Source of the DNA: Crocodylus rhombifer
Taxonomy: Eukaryota; Chordata; Crocodylia; Crocodylidae
Assembly: GCA_038503035.1 (NCBI GenBank)
Contig: JAVSML010024609.1
Span: 330,591-394,590 of the forward strand
Direction of reading: 5' to 3'
Length of the DNA: 64,000 nucleotides
This document shows, piece after piece, positions 43,701-55,078 of this stretch. Under the pieces are notes generated by a model. That model ran no database searches. It saw only the letters and a list, made by a program, of their open reading frames with translations, and was not told the DNA's origin. The translations under genes and the position numbers were made by a program. Position 1 is the first letter of the stretch. Each line of letters starts with the position of its first letter.

Positions 43701-43799
43701 TCCTCAATCCCAAACCAAAAAGCCCAGTGGCTAATAAAATTGCAGTGCTCAGTCAGTCTGCAACTAAATTGATATACTCACAGTGCCCAGCTGGCCTCA

Positions 43800-44371
43800 T
43801 CATAAGATGAAGAGCCCCTCATCTTAAATTCAAATACAAAACAGAGGAGGGAGCAGATGGATGCTGCAGCTTTAACTCTAGCCCTGAGCCCCTGCCCCTG
43901 CCCTCCTATACCCGGAAGTCCCTCCTGACTGGGGGGAGTGGGAAGCTCATCATATACTAGAGTAAATATGGTATATACAGAGTATATACTATATGTTTTA
44001 GTGGTTACAATTACATGTTACCAAGTTTACATGTATATACAAATAACAAGGCTCTGCACATGAAGCCACTCTGCCCTTCCCTCTACTTCCCCTCTGCAGC
44101 TTCTAAGCCCTCGCCCATCTCCTTCCTTCTCCCCTTACTTTCAGGCCCAGCTCTAGCTAGCTTCTCTCCCGCACACAGAGCACATTGAAACTCCTACCCC
44201 TGCCCAGGCAATCAGCAGTGCCAACACTGCTGAAGAGCCAGGCAAGGGCAAAGCTTCCATCTGTTGTGCTCTGGGACAAAGCAGTCTGAGCAGTATCTGA
44301 CAGTAAGTGGGGAGCGGGGAAGAGGCAGAGACTGGGAACAATCAGGGAAAGATCTGTATCATCCCAGTGAG
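43800..44371. other. Low-complexity DNA flanking a CR1 insertion, left side
   Basis: Contains CATCATATACTAGAGTAAATATGG (about 43948) and ends with purine-rich GTGGGGAGCGGGGAAGAGGCAG. Similar purine-rich text resumes at 45361 on the other side of the CR1, so the CR1 probably landed within one tract or element. Confidence 0.4.
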
Positions 44372-45360
44372 AAGAGGCCAGTGGTATCCCTCAGGGGTCA
44401 GTGCTTGCTCCAGTTCTTTTCAACATCTTTATCAATGATTTGGATGTCAGGGTGAAGAGCTCACTGACCAAGTCTGCAGATGACACCAAATTATGGGGAA
44501 GTGTGGTTACATTTGAAGATAAATTGCAGTTACAGGCAGACCTAGGCAGGCTAGCAAGTTGGGCGGATCAGAACCAGATGAACTTCAACACTGAGAAATG
44601 TAAAATGCTCCACCTGGGGACAAACAATTTCCAATATACCTACAGGCTCAGCAGTGACAAACTGACCAGCACCACGACTGAAAGGGACCTGGGGTAATAG
44701 TACACCACTGTATGAATATGAGCTGTTAGTGTGACGCTGTAGCCAGTAGGAAGTAATACTCTGGTATGCATCAATCCATGCATCTCCAGCAACACCAAGG
44801 AAGTTATTCTTCTGGTTTACTCAGCATTGGTGAGGCTGAAGCTGGAGTACTGCATTCAGCTCTGGGAACCGCACTTCAGCAAGGACGTGGTAAAGTTTGA
44901 GAGAGTCCAGAGAAGAGCCACCCATACAATCAGAGACTTGCAAGACAAGCCATACGAGGAGAGGCTGAAGGACCTGGGACTCTTCAGCCTAAAAAAAAGA
45001 AAGCTGAGTGGGGACTTGGTAGAAGCTTACTGCTACATCAGGGGAATATGTCAAGGGCTCGGTGAAAAACTGTTCACCAGGGCATCCTTGGGAAAAACCA
45101 GGAGTAATGGCCACAAACTCCTGCAACACTGTTTCAGGCCTAACACTAGGAAAAACTTCTTCACAGTTAGGGTTTTAGCTCCCTCTGGACTGAGCTCCCT
45201 CCAGAGGTGGTACAATCACCTATCCTAGAAATCTTCAAGAGAAGACTGGATGGTCTTGATTACCTGACCCCCAGTTGTCTTTCCTGCCTAGTGCAGGGTG
45301 GCTGGACCCGATGATCTTGCGAGGTCCCTTCCAGCCTTTACAATCTATGAATCTATGAAA
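44372..45360 (+). mobile_element. CR1 LINE, 3' 0.99 kb
   Basis: 5'-truncated just before motif B (the GTATCCCTCAGGGGTCAGTG codons) and ending …CCCTTCCAGCCTTTACAATCTATGAATCTATGAAA. Same subfamily as the copies at 12756 and 49860. Confidence 0.94.
44401..45228 (+). pseudogene. CR1 ORF2 C-terminal remnant
   Basis: The first open piece (44401-44697) holds [18 protein letters not shown], then SADDTKLWG (motif C, with Ser in place of the usual Phe-Ala context), NTEKCKMLHLG and TERDLG, ending in a TAA. After a stop-containing stretch, the same frame reopens at 44827-45228 with VRLKLEYCIQLWEPHF, RVQRRATHTI, LKDLGLFSLKKRKLSGDLV and NGHKLLQHCFRPNTRKNFFTVRV. Non-functional. Confidence 0.86.
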
Positions 45361-45620
45361 GAAGCAGAGAAGGGGGAGCAGGGAGAGATGGGGAAGAGAC
45401 TGGGGAAAGTAGAGTGGGGAAGGGGAAGAGACTGGAGAGCAGGGGAGGGGTGAAGCACAGGATTAGGGGGAGCAGAGGAGGGATGGGCCAGGGACTGCAG
45501 AGAGCAGGGGGGAAGAGGCTGTGGGGAGCTGGGACTATGGGGGTTCAGGTTGAAGTGAGGGTAGGAAAGCTGCTGGGGGGAGATATGGGCAGGGCAGATG
45601 GCAAGGGGGGAACCTAGTGC
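45361..45620. repeat. Purine-rich (G/A) low-complexity tract
   Basis: About 260 bases of nearly all G and A with loosely repeated GGGGAAGAGACTGG and GGGAGCAG words, approximately 30-60 bp period. Such tracts can form triplex structures. The matching Pro/Ser-rich minus-strand frame (45345-45656) is compositional. Confidence 0.75.
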
Positions 45621-46317
45621 CCCCCTCCCCCACCACAGCTTTGTCTGCTGTTGCACTGGGAGGAAGGGGGTGATTCAAGACAACCTTCCAATACCTGAAA
45701 AATTGTAACAAATGTATAAATTTTCCATATAAGAATCTAATTACTGGGGGACTAATCACATGCAGGGTCATCTTATATTTGAGTAAAGGCAGTAATTGGT
45801 CCCAGGAGAGAAACTGTATGATGGGAATAACCAAATATATTCATTCTCTTTTTTCTAAGATGCTATTTTACTTTCACTCTTCTTAAAATCTGGTCCTATG
45901 AATTTTCAGAAGTGTTTAGAACTAAAAATGGGAAGAAATAGCCATTTATTGACTTAGAAAATCTTTGGGTTATTTTTTTGATAAAGTTCTAGGCAAGTTG
46001 GTTCCTTTGTCTTTCTTCAACCTGGCACATCATCCATTGCTTCTCAAAAAACATTTCTACAAACAATTTTATAAAAAACAGAATCCCATTTGTATATATT
46101 GCTGAACAATCTCAATCCTAAAAAGCCATTCCCATTGATACATTAGAGTATCTGTTATGTAGCAGTATTCCCATATAGACCCAAAAAGCTTTTAAGTCAG
46201 GAATTTGGCCTCATGAGGATTTTACAGTAATGATATATAGTCATCTATCCCAACTCCTGGCACAAAAGGAAATGAGAAAATAGGGGAGTGGGTCTTGCAG
46301 CTCAATTCTCTCTCTTG
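45621..46317. other. AT-rich DNA
   Basis: GGGTCATCTTATATTTGAGTAAAGGC near 45766 may be the right-hand partner of the text at 43800-43960, which would bracket the purine tract and CR1 as parts of one older DNA element. That is speculative. Nothing else recognised. Confidence 0.35.
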
Positions 46318-46732
46318 CTAAGCATTGTACTTGGGACAGAATAACTTCCTGCAGAAACACAGAATGGGGAAAGACTGGCTAGGCTGCAATAGTGCAGAGA
46401 CGGGCCTGTCAATTATAGTGGACCATAAGCTGAATATGAACCAACTGTTTGCTCTTATTGCAAAAAAGGCCAACAGCATACTGGGTTATATTAACAAGAG
46501 TGTCACCTGCAAATCAACAGAAGTGATTATTTTGCTCTCTTAAGAACTAGTGAAGCCTCACTTGGAGTACTTTTTCCAGTTCAGGGCTCCATACTTCAAG
46601 AAGGATGTAGACAGTTTGGAAAGAGTCCAGCACAAAGCAACAAAAATGATTAGGAGCCTGGGACATGAGACTTATGAGGAAAGGTTGAAAGAGCTAGGGT
46701 TATTTAGTTTGGAGAAGAGAGGACTGAGTGAA
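46318..46732 (+). mobile_element. CR1 LINE fragment lacking its 3' end
   Basis: Recognisable ORF2 C-terminal text, with open pieces at 46325-46543 (VDHKLNMNQ, ALIAKKANSILGYI) and 46550-46828 ([55 protein letters not shown]). The CR1 text stops after GAGAAGAGAGGACTGAG at about 46732, and the usual 3' third is absent. A TIR element begins about 70 bases further on. Confidence 0.85.
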
Positions 46733-46804
46733 TTCTGCGGCTATTACTACAATGAAGGAGGTACAATTATTTTTTGGGGGGGGGTGCCAGAAATGCTACA
46801 CAGG

Positions 46805-47478
46805 GGGTGCATCTACACATGTGAATAGTCACAATAAATTTATTGCACATTAAGTGATTTTTGGTAGGTGTCTACACATGCAGAGATCTGGCACTAAATT
46901 TAGTGACAGGTGCCTCCACCCCTGCCATTTGCCCATGGCCACCAGGGGAGGGGGTGGGGGGAGCCCCAGCCTCCAGCCCCAGCTGCCACCATTTGGCAGC
47001 CATCTTTGAAATACATCCCCACTCTGTGCCATCTGGGCAACCAGTTCCAGTGCACAGACAAGCAGTGTGACATGGGCCCAGGCAGCATGTGGCAGCTCTG
47101 TTCCTGCCCCATCTGCAGTCCTCAGCTATGGATGTCCCAGCCTGTGGCTGCCAGGAGCAGGGTCCCCTGATCCTCCTGGCCTCCTCAGTCCTCCTGCTAG
47201 GCTACCACAGTCACCACTGCCTTGCTCTGCCTGGTTCCCCCCACACAGTCACCACCTGGTCAACTGCTACATGCCCTCTCAGAGCTCCCACTGCCATTGC
47301 AACCAGCAATGATGACAAGGGGCTTCAGCAACAACAGCTCCTGGGACTGCTGTTGCCATCCTGGTCATTCAGCCCCACCTCCTCTGGGCCCACCTTGTTA
47401 AAGCACAGTAACACTTCAACTAATCACAACTAAGTTTAATACCTCAGGTGCAGTAACACGTCTCATGTAGACATGCCC
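46805..47478. mobile_element. TIR element with GC-rich centre, 0.67 kb
   Basis: The left end GGGTGCATCTACACATGTG is roughly the inverse of the right end CTCATGTAGACATGCCC. The arms include 14-bp palindromes CAATAAATTTATTG and CACTAAATTTAGTG; the centre (46910-47300) is GC-rich. The several 70-114-codon frames in the centre are compositional. No clean target-site duplication found. Confidence 0.6.
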
Positions 47479-48396
47479 AGGGATGTACAGCACTTGAACA
47501 CACACATATAAAATAAAAATATGAGAGTCAGCTTTGAACATGCAAGAAAGCATTCCCAGGAAAAAGTAATCTGAGAGATACTATGGATTAGACTGTATAA
47601 TATTGGAAATAATAGTACTGAAAAAAGTAGTAGTGATATATAGTCACCTATTCCTGCATACAGTCGTGGAATGGATAGCCAGTTAGACAGGTTTGCAATG
47701 CAGTAAGCTAGCAAAAAGGCCAATGAGATATCTGGTTGTAAACACATATATTAGAAAGCAAGCAATAGTTCCTTTCCACACAACACAAGTTCCATGCTTG
47801 AATTTTGCATCTTGTTATGGATATCATTTTACCAGACAGATGTTGCTAACAAACTGAATGGAGTTCATAGAAAAACAATGGGGAAAAAAACATAAGCAAA
47901 GACTTAGAAGAAAAAGTATTATGACACTGGCTTAGCAATCACTGTGCAAGTCTCTGAAAACTCTTCTGCTCTGGAACAAGCTCCGCCATGGCCCCACATT
48001 TTTCTAGTTCATGCTGGGATACTGAAGAGGAATGCTTTTAATGGATTTTTTAAAGGAAGGAGGTGTTATATTAGCCAGCTGTTTACTTTTATTCTTTGTT
48101 TTTGTAATTATGATATGGTACCTAGAGCCTTCAGTGGGTGTCCTCTCAAAGGTCATAAACCAATCCAAGTTGCTGTAGTTTCCCATTCCTGAGTTCCCTG
48201 GTAACTCAAGACTGAAGTGTTCATGTATGAAATAGCATCCATTCTTAAGGATGGCTTGATTAAAACAATACCACAGTTCAATGCCAAGTTTAATGTCTTT
48301 CCCCAACTCAGTTGTAGCCTCTTGCCAGGCTCAGTACTTCCTTCAGAAATCTAGAGTCCTCCATGTTGTTTTCTAAAGCCTGTTACTTTTAAATCA
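47479..48396. other. Unique AT-rich DNA
   Basis: No gene or repeat recognised. Confidence 0.5.
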
Positions 48397-48560
48397 GGGT
48401 TGTCCAACTTCAGTCCAGCTGGGAACCACATAGTGCTGGCATGTGGCCCCCAGGCTGCAAATTACTCAAGCAATATACTTTGAAGGGGGACCCACTGGTA
48501 TTCCTCCACTGCTGCATTGACTGCAGCAGCAGTACACAGCCACCCACCTATGGGAACTAC
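48397..48560 (+). mobile_element. hAT-like element, left end
   Basis: CAGGGTTGTCCAACTTCAGT, then CCAGCTGGGAACCACATAGT and GGCATGTGGCCC, resemble the hAT termini at 22711. The element fades into AT-rich DNA after about 48560; no right end found. Confidence 0.4.
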
Positions 48561-49859
48561 CAGTAAATAAATAAAAATAAATCAAATCAAGTTATTTGAA
48601 AAGTGGAGGCTGAAATTCATAGGATGGCAGTTTATTTTTACTCTCTGTGGGTAATGGGCAACCTAAATTTAAATTGGAAAACATAAGAATCATAGTAAAT
48701 TTAATCTGAAAACTCTGAAAATTAATCTGAAACTCCTATTAACCAACACTGCACACAGAGAATGCATGGATAACTGAAAAGGTCTTCAGCACAAATTCTC
48801 CCAGAGACCTTCTTTTAATACATTTAGAATCCTGGACCTATATTCTTTACTAAATAGGTCTAGCCAATTTTTCATGTTCAATTTGTGGTAGTAACTAAAG
48901 ATGCAATTCTCCTTGAAAAAAATTGATTTCAACTACAATTTTCATTTTTGGTTGAGAAAAGTTCATTGGCAATCAATTTTTTGCAACTAAACAGTTTTTC
49001 ATTCAAAAATCTTGATGTGAAACTGTTTTTAATTTTATTATTTTTAGCTAACTCAACAAGGGCTAGAGTGGTGCAGATGCTGTCACATGGTTAACAGCTC
49101 AAAAGTTGCAAGTTCAAGACTATAACAGGAGTGCTTGTGGCACAGCCTGTCAGATTCTGATGAAGCTGCAAATTTTGTTGAATAACTTGTCTCACAGACA
49201 CAAAAAAGGATTATAAAAGTTATTATAAACATTATATCAACATTATAAAAGATCTATGACACTGACATTTTTCAGTAGAAATGTTGATCTGAAACCAACA
49301 TCAAGGTGAGCTTTTATTTCTTTTCATCGTAATTTTCACACATTGAAACACTATAAACTTAAATATAAACTTTTTCATTTAAAAATTATGAAGTAATATT
49401 TCTTTGAATGCTCCATTCTACAATTTTTTATTACAATTTCCCTCCTGAATCAAGTTGAAAACAAATGTCAAAATATCCCAAACATACCAAAATGCGGAGA
49501 ATATTCTATTTTCTAATAGGATCCAACTTCAGTGTGATCTTTTGCTTGAGTAATGACAAACATTTTGTGTGGTGAAATTTTATTTTCAAGTATTTATAAC
49601 TGTTCTCCTGTAACGCAGATGCCAAACTCAGTAGATAGTACCAAATTTAATCTTCTGCATTTTAAATGGATGAACCCCCATGACAGAAGCATCTGTAGTA
49701 GAACACCTCATGCATATAATCGTATGTGCCACATCATTCTATTGCAATTAATCAGATCAGTCACAAATCAACAACTATCCATTTTCACTTTTTCTTCTTC
49801 CAGGCAAAAGACTAAAATCAAACCTAGATGTGTCTTCCAAACTTCACTTGTACTTAGCT
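48561..49859. other. Unique AT-rich DNA
   Basis: A stretch at 49066-49145 (GGGCTAGAGTGGTGCAGATG … AGTTGCAAGTTCAAGAC) has weak resemblance to pol III A and B boxes and might be an old tRNA-derived SINE; I could not fold it. Nothing else recognised. Confidence 0.4.
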
Positions 49860-51135
49860 AATGGAAGGCAACCTTCCAAATGCCAGCCAACATGGCTTTG
49901 TCACTGGAAGGTCCTGCCTGACCAACCTTGTCACCTTCTATGACCAGATGACGCATTGCCTCGATAACGGAGATGAGGTTGATGCTGTATACCTGGATTT
50001 CAAGAAAGCCTTTGACTTGGTCTCCCATGATGTCCTCATAGTTAATCTGGGGAACTGTGACCTTGACTCTCTCATGGTCCGATGGCTGGGGAACTAGCTC
50101 CAGGATTGGACCCAATGAGTATTAGTTGATGGGAGCGAATCAACGTGGCACAAGGTCACCAGTGGAGTCCCTCAGGTCTCAGTTCTTGGACCAGTACTCT
50201 TCAACACCTTCATTAATGATCTGGATTCAGGCATCAGATGCAGACTGGTAAAGTTTGCGGACGACACCAAACTATGGGGGAAGGCAGCCACGCTAGAAGA
50301 CAGACTGGGGATACAGACTGATCTGGACACCCTTGAAAAGTGGGCAGACCAAAACCTGATGGCATTTAACATAGAGAAGTGCAGGGTGCTCCACCTTGGG
50401 GGGAACAACCAGCATCATAGGTTCAACAGTGCTTTGCTTGCTAGCACTATGACCGAAATAGACTCGGGGGCCCTGATTGAGCACAAGATGAACATAAGCC
50501 ACCAATGCAATGCTGTGGCCAGCAAAGCTAACCAAACTCTGGCATGCATCCATCGATGCATCTCTAGCAAAACCAGAGACATCATCCTCCTGCTTCACTT
50601 GGCCTTGGTGAGGCCGTAACTGAAGTAATGCATCCAGTTTTGGGCCCCCAGTTCAGGAACGACACGGATAGGCTCAAGAGAGTCCAGAAGAGAGGCACCC
50701 ATATGATCAAAGGCCAAGAGAGCAAACTTTATGAGGAGAGGCTAAGGGACATGGGGCTCTTCAGCCTGGAGAAGAGAAGGTTCAGGGGTGACTTGATAGC
50801 AGCCTATAAATATGTAAGGGGAGTGCATCAGGATCTGGGAGAACACTTGTTCACCAGAGGTCCCCAAGGAATAACAAGATCCAATGGCCACAAACTCCTA
50901 GAAGGCTGATTTAGACTGAACATAAGGAAAAACTTCTTTACAGTCCAAGTGTCCAAGGACTGGAACAGATTCCCCCTAGAGGTGGTATAAGCATCTACTC
51001 TGGACCCATTCAAAAGGTGTTTGGATGTTTATCTTGCTGGGATCATTTGATCTCCACAGACTTGGAGATCAAATGGCAGGGGGCTGGACTCATTGATCTC
51101 ATGAAGTCCCTTCCAGCCCCTAATATCTATGAAAC
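49860..51135 (+). mobile_element. CR1 LINE, 3' 1.28 kb
   Basis: 5'-truncated upstream of motif A (EGNLPNASQHGFVTGRSCLTNL) and continuing to the 3' end …CCCTTCCAGCCCCTAATATCTATGAAACCA. Same subfamily as the copies at 12756 and 44372. Confidence 0.95.
49861..50909 (+). pseudogene. CR1 ORF2 reverse-transcriptase remnant
   Basis: Piece one (49861-50097) carries GRSCLTNLVTFYDQM and motif A LDFKKAFDLV, ending with a TAG in place of the usual Trp after the GN of RWLGNW. Motif B and motif C codons (GTCCCTCAGGTCTC; GTTTGCGGACGACACC) can be followed at 50165-50270. Piece two (50359-50619, same frame as piece one) covers NIEKCRVLHLG to LLLHLALVRP. Piece three (50628-50909), in another frame, covers RVQKRGTHMIKGQESKLYEERLRDMGLF to ITRSNGHKLLEG. 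Lesions are spread evenly, so this copy is older than the one at 2473. Confidence 0.88.
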
Positions 51136-52159
51136 CATTTCACCAGTTTAATATGATAAATTCCATTGTATTTAACCACTTATAGACACCAAACTCTTCT
51201 AGCTTGTTCTAACAAGGCCAGGATTGCTCCAAGAAACAAACCCTACCCACTCCCTCCCTCTCCATGTATGTCCAAGTCTGGCAACCATGCAGTATAACTA
51301 GACTGGTAGGGAGTGAGAGAAAGTGGGCAAAACTAATTTCCCAAAGTAGGCTTAGTTGGGAGGTCAGCGGGTTGTCTATATTATTTAATTAAGTTAAGCT
51401 AGGAGAAGACTCTTTATTACAATGAACAGCATTCATGCCCTAATTAATAAATGCTACAAAACAGAGCTGGCAACTGATAGTGTGCAAGTAAAGATGTTGG
51501 TAGCAGCTATGAGTATTACTGTGAATTATTTTCATCATACTTAAACTTGCTTCTCAGTGACTCTTTGGATTCAAGCTGAAATGAAAATATTTCCTGGCAG
51601 CCTCACTCCCCCTGCCAGATGGAAAGATGTTCTCATAGAGAATGGCCTCCTTCACCTATCCTTCTCTCTAGATCACTTAAGAAATTATTTCTTCCCTCCC
51701 CTCCCCTCTTCCTCCGCCCCCACCCCTTTGGATGTTCTGCTTTTAACATCTCTATTTTTCTGCTTTGTGCTACTGCAGTGGTTTTGAATGCTAATGAGGT
51801 AATATCTGGCTTAGCCCTACCGAGACACTTCTGAGGTCATTCCTTGGGGATGCTAATACACCTCTTCTTATTCTGAGTCCAAATGTAGGGAATCTTGAAC
51901 AAGTACTTGGGCTTAGTTAAAAGAGCAGAGGAGAAAAGAAACATGCGAGCTCAGAAAATTTAGAACTAGTGAATGATCTTGAAATCCCAGGCGTAATAAA
52001 TACTCTGAAGGCAGATTATACACCATCTATACAGCATCTTATTTGAGAGTAAGTCTACAGAGTTTAAAAAATGTAAAAAGTTCAGACACTATAGTGATGG
52101 GAGCAACACAGTAGCTAAAATGTAATAGTCTCAGAAAAACGTCTAAATTGCCTAGATTT
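51136..52159. other. Unique AT-rich DNA
   Basis: No gene or repeat recognised; a C/T-rich block lies at 51670-51730. Confidence 0.5.
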
Positions 52160-53100
52160 AGAATCAGAGAAAATTAGGGTTGGAAGGGACCTCAGGAGGT
52201 CATCTAGTCCAACTCCCTGCTTAAAGCAGGAGCATCCCCCAACTAGATCATCCCAGCAAATGTTTTGTCTACCCAGGTCTTAAAAACCTTCAAGGATAGA
52301 GATTCCACATCCCATTCCAGTGCTTTACTACCCTCCTAGTGAGATAGTTTTTCCTAATATCCAACCTAAACTTCCTTTGCTGCAACTTGAAATGAGTGCT
52401 CCTTCTTCTGTCATCTGCCACCACCAAGAACAGTCCAGCTCCATCCTCCTTGGAACCACCCATTAGGGAGTTGAAGGGCACTATTAAATCCCTGCCTCAG
52501 TCTTCTCTTCTGCAGACTAAATTAGCCAAATTCCCTCAGCTTTTCCTCAGAAGTCATTTGCCCCAGCTGCCTAATCACTTTTGTTGCCCTCCTCTAAACA
52601 CTCTCCACTTCTTCCACATCCTTTCTGTAGTGGGGGACCCAGAATGAACACAGTACTCCAGACGTGTCCTCACTAGAGCCAAATAGTAGAGAATAATCAC
52701 TTCCCTTAATCTGCCACCAATGCTCCTACTAATGTCATTAGCCTTCTTTGCAACAAGGGCTCGAACGCCTTGGACCCCTAGAGGATGGGGGGGCATGGAG
52801 ACCACCCGCAGGCAGCGGCAGCAGTGTCGGCGGTGGGGGCATGGCAGCAGCAGGTAAGTGGCCCCCGCAAGTAGCCGCAGTGCTGTCAGCGGTTCAGGGG
52901 AGGGGGTGGCAAGTGCTGACTGCCTGCAGACACCGCCGGCAGTGTTGGCAGTGCATTTTGCAGGGGGTGTACTGCCAAGCTCAGGGGGTGCACATGCATA
53001 CACACACACCCTCTACGCTGCTGCTTAGCTAGTCAGCCCCCAGCCTGTACCATTGTATGAGATTGTTCCATCCTAGGTGCAGGACTTTGCACTTGTTGTT
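52160..53100 (-). mobile_element. CR1 LINE interrupted by a GC-rich block
   Basis: A minus-strand AAAGCAGGA-type copy. CR1 text runs from the 3' end (52160) to GCCTTCTTTGCAACAAGGGC (52760), then resumes at CTGCTGCTTAGCTAGTCAGC (53018) and ends near 53100. In other copies (7781-8608) about 70 bp of CR1 separate these two points. That CR1 piece is missing here and a 257-bp GC-rich block stands in its place. Frames are decayed. Confidence 0.9.
52761..53017. repeat. GC-rich minisatellite-like insertion within CR1
   Basis: Three diverged units of roughly 65 bp, marked by GCAGCAGTGTCGGCGGT, GCCGCAGTGCTGTCAGCGGT and GCCGGCAGTGTTGGCAGTGC. The right edge is GGGGTGCACATGCATACACACACACC. The CpG density contrasts with the surroundings. 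Origin unknown. Confidence 0.6.
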
Positions 53101-54875
53101 ATTGTACTTGTCTTTGTCCTTATTTATCAGTGTCAATTCCAATTTCCTATGTTCAATGGGGTTTTCTGTTCTGCCATTCAAAAATCATAAAAACATCATA
53201 GGAGTTTTGCTGATCATGACAGTTAGTAATATTACTTCTTTTCAATTATTTAGTCTAGGATTCTGCCACTCTTACAGTGAGTAGCACTTTGCTTTGCAAG
53301 TAACCTGTAGAGAAATCAATCAGACTGTTGTGAAGTAAGGCACCAGTTAATCTACCTGACACCCTCTCATGAATTTAATGCCACCACATTCTTTGATTTG
53401 AATGGAGTAGAAACAGGTATGCAATGGTGGAAGACTAATAACCGTTTTACCCTTACTTGTCTCCCCTAGCAAGACACAAACAGGGAGGGAAGTATAGCCA
53501 CACAGACGATGGCTGTGCTCGCCATTGTTGCTACCTTTTTTCTATTAAAGATTCACAGTATTCAGTTAGGTGTTTCCCACACGTCTTTCTGACTAGAGAA
53601 CACTTTGCTTGCTGGTACTGACCACAACAGTGCCTTTTATTCTCTGTGTTGTAGAGATGACAAAAAAGGTTCGATGCCAGTTTTGTTCCCCTAGACTTTA
53701 AGAATCAGTGGATGCATTTACACATATATTAATGCACTTTTGCTACCACACATTAAATTTAGGACCTCTAATATACAGTACAATACAATACAATACAATA
53801 CCCAGTCTTTCTTACACCTATGCATTAGGTCCTTGTCTTTTCCTCTTTCATCGTTACTTTTCTTCTTCTTCCCAATTTAAAGCTATCTTTATTGAACACT
53901 ATTCACTATCAGACTAATTCAGGATGGAATTAGTCTAGGGACTCCTTCCTAGTCATGTGTATGTTTTAGATGTGCACTGTAAGTAATAAGCAGATTAAAT
54001 TCTAAGTGTTTGCCTAGGCAAGCCTTACATTATTGCTAGCCCAAAATAGCTATAGGCTTACAAAACTTCTTGTATAAGTGATAATATCATCATGGTATAA
54101 TAATAAGTTCCTAACTGATTGGGATGAAGGTAAGATACTGCAAGCCCATTATTATCACATCAAGAAGAGGTGTTATCCTAGTCAGTGCCTAGAGGAGCCA
54201 TCAGTTGAGCATGTGGATAGGACTAATGTGTGAGCCATGTGTGTCTCAGATCACAGCATCCTGATCTTCATGAAAAGGGGAATCTGAGTCTAGATTACAC
54301 CTCTCTTTGAAGAAGGGATCTCATCTGCTTCTACAGCAGCAGCAGCACATTCATGAAGGGAATCTCAAGTGTTCAGCAGTCCAGGTCAGGCACAGGAGTT
54401 GACAGTCTAACAGTTTGATATGAAGTTGTGAAGGAATGCACATCCTTCTCACATCAGCCCTGCAAATATTAGGGCTGAAAAACAACACTATTCTAAGCAC
54501 TTATCTTTCTATTGGACCAACTTTTCAAGGGAAACTAAAGTTCTGTAAATAACCCATTTTCCAGTTTGCCCTCCCCAGCTCAAGAAAATATTTTGAAAAA
54601 TAAAATGGTTCAGTGTAAGCCAAAAATAAAACCATACTTTTCTTGGAGGAAAAAAACATGATTCAGTTGCTGGCATTTTTTTTGTTGCAAAAGTACAACA
54701 GGGGATATGAAGTGATGAGCTATGACAGCTGTGACAAAAGCACCAAGAAGATGGTTCCCCTTCTACCCAACAGTGAAGTGGTTATGGCACCCACCAAGAC
54801 CTGCAAATTCACCTGGACTTTATTGGCCATTTTGGAACTCGTTGCAATTAAAGTTCATCCAGGTTAAATACTGGT
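53101..54875. other. Unique AT-rich DNA
   Basis: Contains (CAATA)4 at 53779-53800. No gene recognised; the 74-codon frame at 54643-54867 has no domain. Confidence 0.5.
53779..53800. repeat. (CAATA)4 microsatellite
   Basis: Four exact pentamer units plus partial flanks. Confidence 0.9.
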
Positions 54876-54879
54876 GATG

Positions 54880-55078
54880 GCCGGAACGGCACAACTGCAC
54901 ACAGTATTGTAAATGAGGTCCTACCACTGTCTGTAAAATGGTTTCAGTATCTCCTGGTATCTACTGCACATACTACTCTGAACACATCCTAAGATGGTGT
55001 CAGCCTGCATTGCAGAAGTTGTCATCCTATAATCAATATTCCCATGTCCTTCCCTTCCTCATGTACACATGCCACTTT
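54880..55078 (-). mobile_element. Old CR1-like LINE fragment
   Basis: On the plus strand the antisense words CTGCACACAGTATTGTAAATGAGGTCCTACCA, ATGGTTTCAGTATCTCCTGG, CATCCTAAGATGGTGTCAGCCT and CATCCTATAATCAATATTCCC are the ORF2 region 'YCVQF…VRP' to the HLG block read backwards. Highly diverged. Confidence 0.45.

Noticed and set aside
45345..45656. 103-codon Pro/Ser-rich minus-strand frame
   Set aside because: It is the complement of the purine-rich low-complexity tract.
49066..49145. Possible tRNA-derived SINE head
   Set aside because: Weak A and B box resemblance only; no cloverleaf and no second copy in the window.
42786..54887. Shared 14-mer GTGATGGCCGGAAC at 42786 and 54874
   Set aside because: Flanks do not align, and several chance 14-mer matches are expected in 64 kb.
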